Below, piece by piece: positions 1-8,579 of a DNA stretch of 41,056 nt. The first letter of the stretch is position 1; every line of letters starts with the position of its first letter. The stretch covers positions 5,917-46,972 of the forward strand of contig JACRLJ010000013.1 in the NCBI GenBank assembly GCA_016215105.1, read 5' to 3'. Made by a program: the position numbers and the translations under genes. The notes below the pieces were generated by a model. The model did no database searches. It was not told the origin of the DNA and was given only the letters and a program-made list of their open reading frames with translations. The DNA comes from Candidatus Hydrogenedentota bacterium. Lineage in GTDB: Bacteria > Hydrogenedentota > Hydrogenedentia > Hydrogenedentales > SLHB01.

Positions 1-1
1 G

Positions 2-1435
2 ATGGAAATCGTGCGTTGCGTGACGCTCCTGCTGGCGGCGGCTTCGACGTATGATTTGATGAGGGACCGGCGTTGGCGAGGGCGGGTTCTCGACGCGATC
101 GCGGTGTCGGGTTTTTTGGTAGCCGTTCTGGGCATTGGACAGTATGCGGGGTTGCTGTCCGGTTTGTTTCCCGTCTATCCGTCGTACACGCAGAGGGTCT
201 ATTCGGTTTTCGGCAATCAGGATCTGTTTGGGGGGTACTTGGCTGTCGTCTTGGCGGTTTCGTTGATGCGTTTGTCTGGGCGGCCGCGGTGGTTTTCTGT
301 TCGGCTGTTCGCGATTGGATGTGTATGTCTGGGGCTGTTGTTGTCGGCGTCCCGCACGGCGTGGCTGGCCGCAGCGGCGGGTTGCCTTGTGACGCTGTAC
401 CACGTCCGTTGGTCCCGTGTCCGGTGGCTGACCGTGTTGGGCGTCATCGGGGTTGTTGTGGCGACTGGGGTGTTGCTTGCGCCGCAGGCCACGTTGCATC
501 GGATTGCGACGACGTTTCACGCCGAGGATCATGGGGGCCGGCTTCGGCTGTGGTTTTGGGACGGAGCTGTCCGGATGATTCGCGACCATCCTGTGGCAGG
601 AGTGGGGCCGACCAACTTTGCGTATTGGAGTCCGCGCTACCTGGGCGCGGCGCTACGCGCGCCTGGGGGCGGGGGGTACGACCACAACGAGTTGCTGGTG
701 GACCATCCTCACAGCGAGCCGCTCGGATTATTCGCGGAGTACGGCGCGCTGGGCGTGGTTTGCGGCGTGTGGATGCTTGTCCGGCTTATTCGTTGTGGCG
801 GCGGAGCGGAGTGGGGCGGGTTGACGGCGCTGATTGTCTTTTCGCTGTTCAATGCGCCATTTCATAGCGCGCCGCACGCGCTTGCGGGACTCGTGTTGGC
901 GAGCGCACTTTTGGGCAGACGGTTCAGCGCAACGCGCACGAGGTCCGGTTGGCTCTATGGTTTGGCGGCGGCGGGTTGCACGGTTTTCTTTGCTGGCGCG
1001 GTATTACTCCCGAGCGTGTGGCTTCGAAGCGCGGAGGATGAGCACTTGGCGCGGCGTCCACCGTTTGCCCAGTACGAGCGTTGCACCTTGTATGCCTGGC
1101 CCAACGCGACGGCCCAGCTCAAGTACGGGATTGCTTTGCTGGAGGCAGGGCGCTATTCGGAAGCGCGGCGCGCATTCACGGACGCGATGAAAGGCACGGA
1201 TACCGGCGAGGTGTACTTGGCGCTGGCGTTGCTGGAGTGGCGGACCGGCGCGCCCGTTCCGGCGAGAGCGTGGCTGGACGAGTGTTTGTGGCGATGGCCT
1301 TCGAGCCGCGACGCATGGTTCTTGCTGGCGTTGTCTTCGACGGGGGAGGAACGCGAGGGTGTGTACCGTCAGGCGGAGTTGTGGTTGACGCCGGATGCGC
1401 TAAATCGAATCAAGACTGATTTGGCTGGACGGTAA
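2..1435 (+). CDS. O-antigen ligase/polymerase-like membrane protein with C-terminal TPRs (5' partial)
   Basis: This is an inner-membrane protein of the O-antigen ligase/Wzy polymerase type, which joins or polymerises surface polysaccharide on the periplasmic side. The visible 477 residues begin inside the hydrophobic region: several membrane segments fill about residues 1-160, followed by a periplasmic stretch with the family-like sequence RLWFWDGAVRMIRDHPVAGVGP and a histidine-rich loop (DHPHSEPLGLFAEYG), then more membrane segments to about residue 345. The C-terminal 120 residues look like TPR helices (ALLEAGRYSEARRAF). Family members are usually longer and carry more N-terminal membrane spans, so the ATG at base 2 is probably internal and the true start lies upstream of the window. 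The 3' end overlaps the convergent TPR/zinc-ribbon gene by 26 bases. Confidence 0.8.
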   Translation: MEIVRCVTLLLAAASTYDLMRDRRWRGRVLDAIAVSGFLVAVLGIGQYAGLLSGLFPVYPSYTQRVYSVFGNQDLFGGYLAVVLAVSLMRLSGRPRWFSVRLFAIGCVCLGLLLSASRTAWLAAAAGCLVTLYHVRWSRVRWLTVLGVIGVVVATGVLLAPQATLHRIATTFHAEDHGGRLRLWFWDGAVRMIRDHPVAGVGPTNFAYWSPRYLGAALRAPGGGGYDHNELLVDHPHSEPLGLFAEYGALGVVCGVWMLVRLIRCGGGAEWGGLTALIVFSLFNAPFHSAPHALAGLVLASALLGRRFSATRTRSGWLYGLAAAGCTVFFAGAVLLPSVWLRSAEDEHLARRPPFAQYERCTLYAWPNATAQLKYGIALLEAGRYSEARRAFTDAMKGTDTGEVYLALALLEWRTGAPVPARAWLDECLWRWPSSRDAWFLLALSSTGEEREGVYRQAELWLTPDALNRIKTDLAGR

Positions 1436-2897
1436 CGCGGGGCGGCAACACACTATAGATGATGACTGTTCCCGCGAGTGGGGCCAGTTTCGAGTCCAGA
1501 TCGCGCCAACTGATTACGAGATGGTACGTCTTTCCGGGGGCGATGCGTTGAGAGAAGCGGAAGGGAACAGTGGTGATGTCCTTGTAGAGTTCGGTCTTGC
1601 CAGCATTCCGAAAGTCAGCGACTAGCGGGGGCGTATCACGCGCGGGAACGATTTCGAACGCCACGCGCCCGATTTTGTGATCCAGCCAGCTCGACCCGGT
1701 GGGATTCCACTCGATGACATATTCGGACGGCAGGAGCGCGTTACGGACGGGGTGCGCGCCGGGTGTTCCGGCCAAGTTGAATTGGCGCACGGAGCTCGCA
1801 ATCCTGGCGGATTCGAGAATGGGACGCGGCCCTTCAATCGCAACGATCGTGACTGCTTCCAGGACGATGACCGTCAGGCCTTGAACGAGCCAGAGGGCCG
1901 GGGTTCGGAGGATTCCCGGCCGATACGCTGCGGCGACAATGATGAACGAGCCGAGCGCGGCCACAAGCAGGCTATAGATAGCAAAGCGCGGTGGCAGCCA
2001 CGTCGCGGCGCAGGTGGCGGAGGCAAGCAGGAGTCCCGCGACGTTATGGGTTGAGTTTGCGGCATTGACGCGGAGGAGCTTGGCGCTGAACCTAAACGCC
2101 AGCGGCCACGCGAGAAGCAAGACCGCGGCAGTGATGGTGCGCGTCAAGATCAGATTTCGAGCCAGCATCTCGTACGCCGTGACGGACGCAGGAAGACTGT
2201 CGACTCTGGATTCGATTGCTGCCCACTGCTGAAGTGTGAAGTAGACGGTCACCGACAGGAATGCGACGATGGCGAGTCCGCCGGACATGGTCCAGACCCA
2301 CGAATCGACGCGGGGCGTTCCCGGCGATGTTGCGCGCGCGCCACCAGCCCGGAGCACGGTAAGCGGCGCGTGGCATTGCCAGCAACGTTCGAATTCTTCA
2401 CCGTTCTGGGCTCCACAGTTCGGGCAGACCATTCCGGGCTGCAATTTGGCTCTTGGGTCGAGTTCCGGCGGCGGCGTCTCTCGGCCTTTCATGTCTTGAG
2501 GGATGGCCTGCAACCTGCTCACATTGCCCGCCGCCACGGGGTGTTTGGGGTCATCGGCGGCAATGCGCTCCCAGACTTTTGCCGCGTCATCGATATGGCC
2601 GGCCGACTCGAGCACGCGCGCCAGCTGCTCCCTGAGGCATACCTCGCCGGGCCACACATCGATGGCTTCGTTGAGTTCACGGAGCGCTTCCTTATACTTG
2701 CCGAGCCGGTAATAGGTCGCGGCGAGATAGCGCAGGACGTTTTGTTTACGAATCCATTCCTTTTTCAGTACGAGTAGATGTTCGAGGGCGTCGCGATATT
2801 CCCAAGACATGTAGAGCTTCTTGACGAGGCGCCATCGCTGGGGATAGTCCTGTGGATGGGATTCCACGTATTGTGTTAGATCCCACAGATCAGACAT
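1410..2897 (-). CDS. TPR and zinc-ribbon multi-pass membrane protein
   Basis: The product has 495 residues and no assigned function. Residues about 15-125 form TPR-like helical repeats (YLAATYYRLGKYKEALRELN). A zinc ribbon with C158, C161, C172 and C175 follows (CPNCG...CWQC), then about five hydrophobic membrane segments between residues 203 and 345, and a soluble C-terminal domain rich in beta structure. This order places the TPRs and zinc ribbon in the cytoplasm; the C-terminal domain is probably extracytoplasmic. The start ATG is preceded by GAGGG at a good distance. It is convergent with the polysaccharide ligase gene. The architecture suggests a scaffold or envelope-sensing role, which is inference only. 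Confidence 0.8.
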   Translation of the reverse strand: MSDLWDLTQYVESHPQDYPQRWRLVKKLYMSWEYRDALEHLLVLKKEWIRKQNVLRYLAATYYRLGKYKEALRELNEAIDVWPGEVCLREQLARVLESAGHIDDAAKVWERIAADDPKHPVAAGNVSRLQAIPQDMKGRETPPPELDPRAKLQPGMVCPNCGAQNGEEFERCWQCHAPLTVLRAGGARATSPGTPRVDSWVWTMSGGLAIVAFLSVTVYFTLQQWAAIESRVDSLPASVTAYEMLARNLILTRTITAAVLLLAWPLAFRFSAKLLRVNAANSTHNVAGLLLASATCAATWLPPRFAIYSLLVAALGSFIIVAAAYRPGILRTPALWLVQGLTVIVLEAVTIVAIEGPRPILESARIASSVRQFNLAGTPGAHPVRNALLPSEYVIEWNPTGSSWLDHKIGRVAFEIVPARDTPPLVADFRNAGKTELYKDITTVPFRFSQRIAPGKTYHLVISWRDLDSKLAPLAGTVIIYSVLPPRVTVQPNQS

Positions 2898-3021
2898 CTA
2901 AGTCCCTCGAATCTCCGCGTGACGATCCGACGTCAACATCAAATAGGTCCGAATAGAGAACGCATTACCCCACGCAGCCCTCAAACTTCGTTCCTTGCAT
3001 CATTGCCTGCGTCCGCGCTTA

Positions 3022-3276
3022 CTACTTCTTGGTCTTCTTGCGGGTCTCAATCTTGCGCCGTTTTTGGAACCATTGTAGCGCCGCGTTCGCGGCCCACGCG
3101 ACAATACCGGCGCCGAGCGCCGCGAGCAGAAATCCCATACCGACAGGAATTATGAACTCTTCCTCGGGGTCGACGATCCGCATGCAGTAGTAGATGGCCG
3201 GCGGCGAAAGAACGACGAACACGATACCCCAGAACGTCCACCCCGCCACGAACGTATTATCATTCTTTTTTGTCAC
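3022..3276 (-). CDS. Small two-helix membrane protein downstream of histidine kinase
   Basis: This 84-residue hypothetical protein starts at GTG 3276, which overlaps the TGA stop of the upstream kinase gene by four bases (GTGA) and is preceded by AAGGGAG at five bases. That gives strong support for translational coupling. A longer reading in the same frame would run antisense-like through the kinase gene and is not credible. Two hydrophobic helices are visible at about residues 11-30 (GWTFWGIVFVVLSPPAIYYC) and 42-62 (GMGFLLAALGAGIVAWAAN), separated by an acidic loop (DPEEEF), and the tail is strongly basic (KRRKIETRKKTKK). It is probably an inner-membrane protein. Its function is unknown; the coupling suggests a partner of the kinase. 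Confidence 0.75.
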   Translation of the reverse strand: MTKKNDNTFVAGWTFWGIVFVVLSPPAIYYCMRIVDPEEEFIIPVGMGFLLAALGAGIVAWAANAALQWFQKRRKIETRKKTKK

Positions 3277-4565
3277 GCAGACTCCCTTGTTTCGGGCCGG
3301 ACGGGAAGACTCAGGCGGAAAAGGGCTCCGCCTTCCGGGGCACGCCCGGCGCAGATTTGGCCGCCGTGTTCGGCGATGATCTTCTTGGTGACGGCCAGGC
3401 CCAGGCCGGTGCCTTGGGCGCCCTTGGTGGAGAAGAACGGGGCGAACACGGCTTCGAGGTTCTCCTCGGGGATTCCGGGCCCATTGTCCGCGATTTCGAT
3501 AACGATAGTCCCGTCGGCGAGGGTTTCGGCCGAAACACGAATGACGCCATCGGTTGCGGGAACGGCATCCGCGGCGTTCATCATGAGGTTGAGCAGGCAA
3601 CTGAATATGCCGCGGGAATCGACGGAAATTGAGCCACGAACTTTTTCGAGGTGGACATTCAGTTGGATGCTTTTCCTGACAAGCAGGCCGTAGAAGGTCT
3701 GAACGACATCATCCAGCAACGCCTGGAGTTGGATATCCTCGTAGGTTGGCTTTCTCGGTTTCGAGAACGCGAGCATGTCTTCGACCAGATGTGAAATGCG
3801 CCGAGTGCTGCGCTGGAAGATAGGCCAGCTTTGCCTCAGGAAGTCGAGGTTGTTCTTGGCAAGGCCCTGATCGATGAGATCGGCGCTGCCGCGCATACCG
3901 GTGATAATGTTTTTCGTGTAGTGGGACAGGCCGGCGACGGCTTGGCCGATTGCGGCCAGGCGTTCCGCGCGCAGGTTGTCCTCGATTAGCCGGGCATTGG
4001 CTATCGCCGTAGCCGCGAGGGATGAGAACATCTCCATGACATGCGCGTCCGTGTCGGTGAACGCGCCCCCGCCGACTTTGTTGACGACCTCGAGGACGCC
4101 GACCAGCGCCTCGCGGTCGATCATGGGGACAGCGAGAACCGAGCGGGTCTGGAACTTGCTGGCGGCGTCGGCAGCGCGGTAGAAGCGCTCATCTTTTTCG
4201 ACATCGGGGACGTTGATGCATTCGCGCGTCGCGGCGGCAACCCCGGCGATACCCTGGTTGAGTTTCAGGCGCACGAGACTTTTCAGCGCCTGTTGGTTGC
4301 CTTGTTCACCGAGGGTAACTTGAAAGTAGAGGTCGTTGCGTTGCTCATCGAAGAGCATGAGCGAGCACGCTTCGGCGTTGGCGACCTGTTTGCTTTCCTC
4401 CATGATGCGTTCCAGGAGGGTATCCAGCTCGGTGATTGCGGAGATGAGGCGATGGGTGCGGTAGAGTGTGTCGACGATCCGGCGCATTTCGTCCGGGGAG
4501 ACGTTGGCGAGCCAGGGAACACTCTCAGTGATAGGTGAACTCACGTCAGCGCCGTCCGTTGTCAT
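3273..4565 (-). CDS. GAF-domain sensor histidine kinase
   Basis: A 430-residue soluble two-component sensor kinase. An N-terminal GAF domain spans about residues 30-185. The dimerisation/phosphoacceptor helix has H215 in GLSHYTKN, with the H-x-x-K-N form rather than the common H-E-x-R-x-P. The C-terminal ATPase domain shows the N box (NLMMNAADAVP, about 325), G1 (DNGPGIP, about 357) and G2 (GTGLGLAV, about 385). No membrane segment is visible, so it probably senses a cytoplasmic signal. The start chosen is ATG 4565, overlapping the M28 gene by 20 bases; the open frame continues further upstream, but only antisense-like sequence within that gene. No response regulator lies beside it, so the target is unknown. 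Confidence 0.9.
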   Translation of the reverse strand: MTTDGADVSSPITESVPWLANVSPDEMRRIVDTLYRTHRLISAITELDTLLERIMEESKQVANAEACSLMLFDEQRNDLYFQVTLGEQGNQQALKSLVRLKLNQGIAGVAAATRECINVPDVEKDERFYRAADAASKFQTRSVLAVPMIDREALVGVLEVVNKVGGGAFTDTDAHVMEMFSSLAATAIANARLIEDNLRAERLAAIGQAVAGLSHYTKNIITGMRGSADLIDQGLAKNNLDFLRQSWPIFQRSTRRISHLVEDMLAFSKPRKPTYEDIQLQALLDDVVQTFYGLLVRKSIQLNVHLEKVRGSISVDSRGIFSCLLNLMMNAADAVPATDGVIRVSAETLADGTIVIEIADNGPGIPEENLEAVFAPFFSTKGAQGTGLGLAVTKKIIAEHGGQICAGRAPEGGALFRLSLPVRPETRESA

Positions 4566-5583
4566 CGAAATAGGTGTCCAGCTCAGCGAGGGAATGATAG
4601 ACCACATCGCCGACCGCTTGCAAACTGGCCGGGCAGACTTTTTCGATTGTGTCATTTGGGGTGTGCCAATTCCGCTGGTGCTCGAGCACGGAGCCTCCGT
4701 AGCTGAAGTCGATGAGTTCGAGCGCGGGTACTCCAGCTCTTCGGAAGGGAATGTGGTCATCCTGGACTGTTTGCGGCATGGAGAGGAAATGCTTTCCATA
4801 TCCCAGCCGATCGGCGACGTTCCACACGATGGACGCCAGCCAATCGGGCGCTCCCCCGTCGCGATTGATGCCGAGGTAACAGTCACCGATCATATCGACG
4901 TTGACCATCACCTTGATCTCATCGAGCCTATGCTGTTCGCGGAGTTTGACGACGTATTCGCGGCTTCCGTAGAGACTGTCGGTATCCGACCATTCCTTGA
5001 AGGCTTCTTCGCCGTCGAAAAAGATGAGCCAGACGCTGCGTCCGGCGCGCTTAGCTCCAAGGGTGCGCGCGAATTCGATCATCCATGCGGTGGTTGAACC
5101 GCCGTCGTTCGCCCCGACGAATCTGAATTCGGGGAAGTACTTGGTGTCATAATGATTGCCGATGGCGAGCGCGCCGGGTTTGGTCCCTTGAACAATTCCG
5201 GTGAGATTGACCATCTTGCGCACGCCAATTGGCGTGCTGGCATCAAACGCCTGCTCAGAGACCTCGAGGCCCGCGGCAGTCAATTCGCGCTTGATGTAGT
5301 CGCGCGTTCGGGCTGCTTCTTCGCTGCCCGCGGGCCGCGGGCCAATCTCGACGATCCTTTTGAGATCAGCGTATGCGCGTTCGCCATTGAATGGAGATTC
5401 GGCGTGGCGAATTTCGGTTCGCTGTGCTTCGCTGGGCTTAAGGGTTCTGTTGAGGACTTCCGCGGTGATGAAGAGCAAGATAAAGGCGACGACGCCTCCT
5501 ACCACTATTACTTTCATGGCCGTATGCCCTTCCGCGAAGGCGGGCAGGTGAAACGAGTCTCCGACAGAACTCTTTTTGGCCAC
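4546..5583 (-). CDS. Membrane-anchored M28-family glutaminyl-peptide cyclotransferase-like enzyme
   Basis: A 345-residue protein with one N-terminal membrane helix (about 23-41) and an extracytoplasmic M28 zinc-enzyme fold. Candidate metal and catalytic residues are H144 (NHYDTK), D160 (GANDGG), E192/E193 (FFDGEEAF), D230 (NVDMIGD), H277 (DDHIPF) and H307 (NWHTPND). The segments IFFDGEEAFKEW, DSLYGSRE and QDDHIPF closely resemble, from memory, those of animal glutaminyl cyclase (QPCT), which forms N-terminal pyroglutamate. The alternative is an M28 aminopeptidase, which normally binds two zinc ions. The start is GTG 5583 with GGAG seven bases upstream. The gene overlaps the downstream histidine kinase, so the two are probably one operon. 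Confidence 0.85.
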   Translation of the reverse strand: MAKKSSVGDSFHLPAFAEGHTAMKVIVVGGVVAFILLFITAEVLNRTLKPSEAQRTEIRHAESPFNGERAYADLKRIVEIGPRPAGSEEAARTRDYIKRELTAAGLEVSEQAFDASTPIGVRKMVNLTGIVQGTKPGALAIGNHYDTKYFPEFRFVGANDGGSTTAWMIEFARTLGAKRAGRSVWLIFFDGEEAFKEWSDTDSLYGSREYVVKLREQHRLDEIKVMVNVDMIGDCYLGINRDGGAPDWLASIVWNVADRLGYGKHFLSMPQTVQDDHIPFRRAGVPALELIDFSYGGSVLEHQRNWHTPNDTIEKVCPASLQAVGDVVYHSLAELDTYFDDNGRR

Positions 5584-5638
5584 ATTTTGCTCCGTTGAGT
5601 CAGATTCGCGGGACGAACTGACGCTATAGTTTCATCCT

Positions 5639-5700
5639 CGAAAAGTGGGGACAGACACGCTTTTCACACTGCCGAAAAGCGAGTCAGTCCCCGTTTTTTG
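5639..5700. repeat. REP-like imperfect palindrome with T-run
   Basis: An imperfect hairpin: GGGGACAGACACGCTTTTC pairs with GAAAAGCGAGTCAGTCCCC, followed on the plus strand by six T. It sits between two minus-strand genes. The GGGGACAG...CTGTCCCC style is typical of REP elements associated with REP-type tyrosine transposases, though no such gene is in the window. It could also end transcription of the flagellar operon, but on that strand no T-run follows. Confidence 0.6.
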
Positions 5701-5777
5701 CTCGACTGCGGCGTTCAGTTAAGTTGCTTTCGTTTCGAGCCACTACACTAGATTCGGCAGTTGGCGCGTTGCCAGGG

Positions 5778-6080
5778 TCAGTCCCGGCCACGTTCCGAAC
5801 CTGGTTTCATGCGCTTGTTCAGGCCATAGACGAAAACGAGAATCTCGGCGATGGCTCGATAGAGTATCTCGGGTATTTCGGCGGTGACGTCCAGCTTCGA
5901 TAGTACGGCGACGAGATCGGGGTCTTCGTGGATATACACACCGTGTTGCTGCGCGAGTTCGAGAATCCTTTCGGCCAGGAGGCCTGAACCTTTGGCGACG
6001 ATACGCGGCGCGGCATCTCCCGCGGCGTCGTAGCGCACGGCGACGGCTTTGCGGCGGCGTTCTGGCGCCTGATCTGTCAT
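5778..6080 (-). CDS. FhlB: stand-alone FlhB C-terminal-domain protein
   Basis: A 100-residue cytoplasmic protein matching the cytoplasmic domain of FlhB/EscU-type export switch proteins without the membrane part. Characteristic stretches are AVAVRYDAAGDAAPRIVAKG, where the basic AVRYD region is followed by IVAKG, and HGVYIHEDPDLVAVLSKLDV, like the substrate-switch region of FlhB. The NPTH autocleavage motif of true FlhB is absent, as in the known FhlB family. Its start overlaps the stop of the FliK-like gene by four bases (ATGA), and it is the last gene of the flagellar operon. It probably modulates flagellar export or hook-length switching together with its FliK-like neighbour. Confidence 0.85.
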   Translation of the reverse strand: MTDQAPERRRKAVAVRYDAAGDAAPRIVAKGSGLLAERILELAQQHGVYIHEDPDLVAVLSKLDVTAEIPEILYRAIAEILVFVYGLNKRMKPGSERGRD

Positions 6081-7495
6081 GCGGTCACGTCAATTCCGGC
6101 AAAACGCCGCATGAGGTTGGCGGCTTCGAGCATTCGATTGCCATTCCAGAGGGAAGCATGCACCGTGGCGCCAGGATAGCCGGCAAGCGAGAGTTTTTCC
6201 ACAAGTTCGCCCGCCGCGGCCTGAATTGCGTCGACGGCTGCGGTGTCGGTGGCTCGGAACGAGCAGATGCACCGACCGGCGCAGACGCTTAGGTTGATCC
6301 ACAGGTCGCCGAGGCGCGTCGTGGACAGGTCGAACGCTACCGTGGCGTCGGAACCGGTCGAGGCGTTTCGTTGTCCGTGGCCATCGGACAGGACATGAAT
6401 CTGGGCGTGCCGGATTGGGCTGTCGGCGCCGAACGGGAGTTCAATGAACCAGTAAGGAGATGTCCCTCCGTGCAGATTTTGCAGCTGGGTTCCGCTGAGC
6501 CGATCCAAGACACGCCCTGCCGCGCGCTCGAACTCGGCGAGCTTGCCTGTTGCGTTCAACTGGCTCGTAAGCTCGACGGACTTTCGCAATGAGCCAATGA
6601 GACTTCGCAAGTCGGCTTCCAACTGTTGACCTAACTCCGGATCGAGTCCGGAGAGCAATGCCTTGGAGAGAATGGCCTCGATATTCTTCCCGCCGTTTCG
6701 GACCGCCTGTTCGAGCGCGGCGCGGAACGACTTGTCGTCCAGGACGATAGTTCTTGCGACGGTTTCCTCAAGGCGCCGGGCGGTTTCTGGCGCAACGGCG
6801 TTCTGAGCGGCGGCCTCTCGCACGAGGGAGGCAATGCGGGAGAGATCGTCCGCCAGTGAGCCACGTGAGACGAAGAGGGATAGCAGGGTTCGCAGCGCCG
6901 GTTCCTTGACGGGTAACGCGGAAGGCGCCAGTGATACCGCGGTGTCTGCCGATTCGAGTGAACCCAATGATGTGAGCACGGCTTCGACAATTGCCGGGAG
7001 TGGCGCCGCCGCGAGAGTGGCGGGCGGGCTGAGGGGCGATTGCTGCGGAAGGATACGCACCTGCAACGCGTCGCGGTTCTGGACGACCTGCGCGGTGACC
7101 GTTTGTCCTGGCAGCAAGGCGACATCTTCCTCTAGTAGCGGAATGTTCAACCCTGCGGCGACCAAGACGAAGTTTCCCGGTGCGCCTTGCACGGTACCTT
7201 GAAGCAATTGACCTGCGCGCAACGCGGCTTGCGGAGCGGCGGACGATTGCTGCGGGAGGATACGCAATTGCAGTGTGTCACGATCCTGAACGACTTGCGC
7301 GATCACGGATTGTCCCGGCAGCAAGGGGGTACTTTCTTCCAACGGCATGCTCAATCCGGCGGCGGCGAGAACCAGATTTCCCGGCGTACCTTGAACGATT
7401 CCTTGAAGCAACTGACCAATACGCAGCGAGGCGGAGGGGAGTCCCGAAATAGGACCCGCATTAATGATAGGATTTACGCCGAGCGGACCGGCCAT
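6077..7495 (-). CDS. FliK-like flagellar hook-length control protein with internal tandem duplication
   Basis: A 472-residue protein. Residues about 22-85 and 87-151 are a tandem duplication (LRxGQLLQGxVQGxPGNxVL...LLPGQxVxAQVVQxRDxLQxRILPQQS). The middle (about 160-330) is helical and low in distinctive motifs. The C-terminal 150 residues (PYWFIELPF, then LGDLWINLSV, then LAGYPGATVHASLW) fit the Flg_hook/FliK C-terminal domain, which contacts FlhB. It starts one base after the stop of the DUF6115-like gene, with AAGGA upstream, and overlaps FhlB at its end. The position next to an FlhB-domain protein supports a role in hook-length control and export switching. The family assignment comes from the C-terminus and context. 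Confidence 0.75.
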   Translation of the reverse strand: MAGPLGVNPIINAGPISGLPSASLRIGQLLQGIVQGTPGNLVLAAAGLSMPLEESTPLLPGQSVIAQVVQDRDTLQLRILPQQSSAAPQAALRAGQLLQGTVQGAPGNFVLVAAGLNIPLLEEDVALLPGQTVTAQVVQNRDALQVRILPQQSPLSPPATLAAAPLPAIVEAVLTSLGSLESADTAVSLAPSALPVKEPALRTLLSLFVSRGSLADDLSRIASLVREAAAQNAVAPETARRLEETVARTIVLDDKSFRAALEQAVRNGGKNIEAILSKALLSGLDPELGQQLEADLRSLIGSLRKSVELTSQLNATGKLAEFERAAGRVLDRLSGTQLQNLHGGTSPYWFIELPFGADSPIRHAQIHVLSDGHGQRNASTGSDATVAFDLSTTRLGDLWINLSVCAGRCICSFRATDTAAVDAIQAAAGELVEKLSLAGYPGATVHASLWNGNRMLEAANLMRRFAGIDVTA

Positions 7496-7496
7496 G

Positions 7497-8375
7497 TTAG
7501 CGTTCCTTGTCGGAGCGCAGACCGAGAATGAGCCGAACTTCGCCCTTGCCGATGCCTAGTTCGGTGGAGATTTGCGCGACGGACATTCCAGCGTCGCTGT
7601 ATTCGTATACTCGCGCCTGAATTGGCGTCACTTTGCTCTTGCCGTTTCCGGACACGAAGGGGCGCGCGGCTACCGGCGTATCGGGATTTGGGCGCGGGTC
7701 TTCGGCGCTTGCGGATTCGTCGAGGTTCAGCAGTGCGCGAAACGCTTGACGCGCGGCCTCGGCGTCGCTGGGTTGGGATGGGACATGAACTTCAGGCGCG
7801 GGTTCCTCGATCATGGCTGCGCCAAAATCGAGACCGACCCAATTGTCGATCACGTCGTGGGCGCTTGAATTGGGCTCATGGCCGCCTAACACGTGCAGTG
7901 AAGGCGGGATGGGTGTCCGCGCAAGGTGATCGGGTGTTACGTCTGGAGATTCGAGGGACGTATGCCGGGGCGCAGATTCCTGCGGCTGATCTTCGCGCGC
8001 GTATGCGACCTGTTTTTGGACGCTCGACAACTCCTCGGACGTTTTCTCGAGGCGGAGCGACACAACGCGAACGTTTTCTCGCAGCGCATCCAGGTCCTTG
8101 AGCGCGGAATCCACAGTTTGGCGAATGAGGATGACTTTCTTGTCGAGGCTTTCGTTTAGTTGACGCGCCAGGTCCTTTTGCTGACGCAGCATATCGCGCA
8201 TGGTCTGGAAAAGAATCATCATGTTGGTGAGGTCGGATTGAGTGTTGCTGAGGCGTTGCTTGCGTTCGCGCTCGATAAGGCGGTACAGGATGACGGCCAT
8301 GACTAGACTGGCGGCCAGAAAGATAAACTGGGCAACCGTAAAGAAGTCTGTAAGTATGGCTCTGAACTCCGCCAT
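7497..8375 (-). CDS. DUF6115/DUF2802-like flagellar-locus protein with membrane helix, coiled coil and HTH
   Basis: A 292-residue protein with one N-terminal membrane helix (about 12-32, FTVAQFIFLAASLVMAVILY), a long charged coiled coil (about 35-125), a Pro/Ser/Asp-rich linker, and a C-terminal helix-turn-helix-like region (about 252-288: GMSVAQISTELGIGKGEVRLIL). That C-terminal signature is typical of the DUF6115/DUF2802 proteins found in flagellar and chemotaxis operons of several phyla. Function in the family is unclear. The start ATG 8375 has GAGGAG eight bases upstream. It lies between the small flagellar hypothetical gene and the FliK-like gene; the 204-base gap before it is the only sizeable break in this operon and holds two short hairpin repeats. 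Confidence 0.75.
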   Translation of the reverse strand: MAEFRAILTDFFTVAQFIFLAASLVMAVILYRLIERERKQRLSNTQSDLTNMMILFQTMRDMLRQQKDLARQLNESLDKKVILIRQTVDSALKDLDALRENVRVVSLRLEKTSEELSSVQKQVAYAREDQPQESAPRHTSLESPDVTPDHLARTPIPPSLHVLGGHEPNSSAHDVIDNWVGLDFGAAMIEEPAPEVHVPSQPSDAEAARQAFRALLNLDESASAEDPRPNPDTPVAARPFVSGNGKSKVTPIQARVYEYSDAGMSVAQISTELGIGKGEVRLILGLRSDKER

Positions 8376-8491
8376 TCGTTTTTCTCCTCAGGCGTGGCCC
8401 GAGCCCTGAGATTCGCCCATCTTGAGGGGCGCGTTGTGTAACACTCTTCTAGGCGCCTGTTTGCGAAGGTTTCGGTCTACTCGTCCTTGGC

Positions 8492-8559
8492 GGCGAATGG
8501 GGACATTCGCCCTCCCGTCCACGCGCTCCGACCGGCGAATGAGGAGGTTCGCCCTCCCG
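8492..8559. repeat. Two copies of a 26-bp hairpin repeat (family C)
   Basis: Two near-identical units occur at 8492-8517 and 8534-8559 with the pattern GGCGAATGRGGANRTTCGCC followed by CTCCCG; each can fold as a short hairpin (GGCGAATG/CATTCGCC). A third copy with compensating changes lies at 26776-26801. They interrupt the flagellar operon between the DUF6115-like gene and the upstream small gene. Confidence 0.75.
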
Positions 8560-8579
8560 CGACGGCGTCTTGAGCCGGC

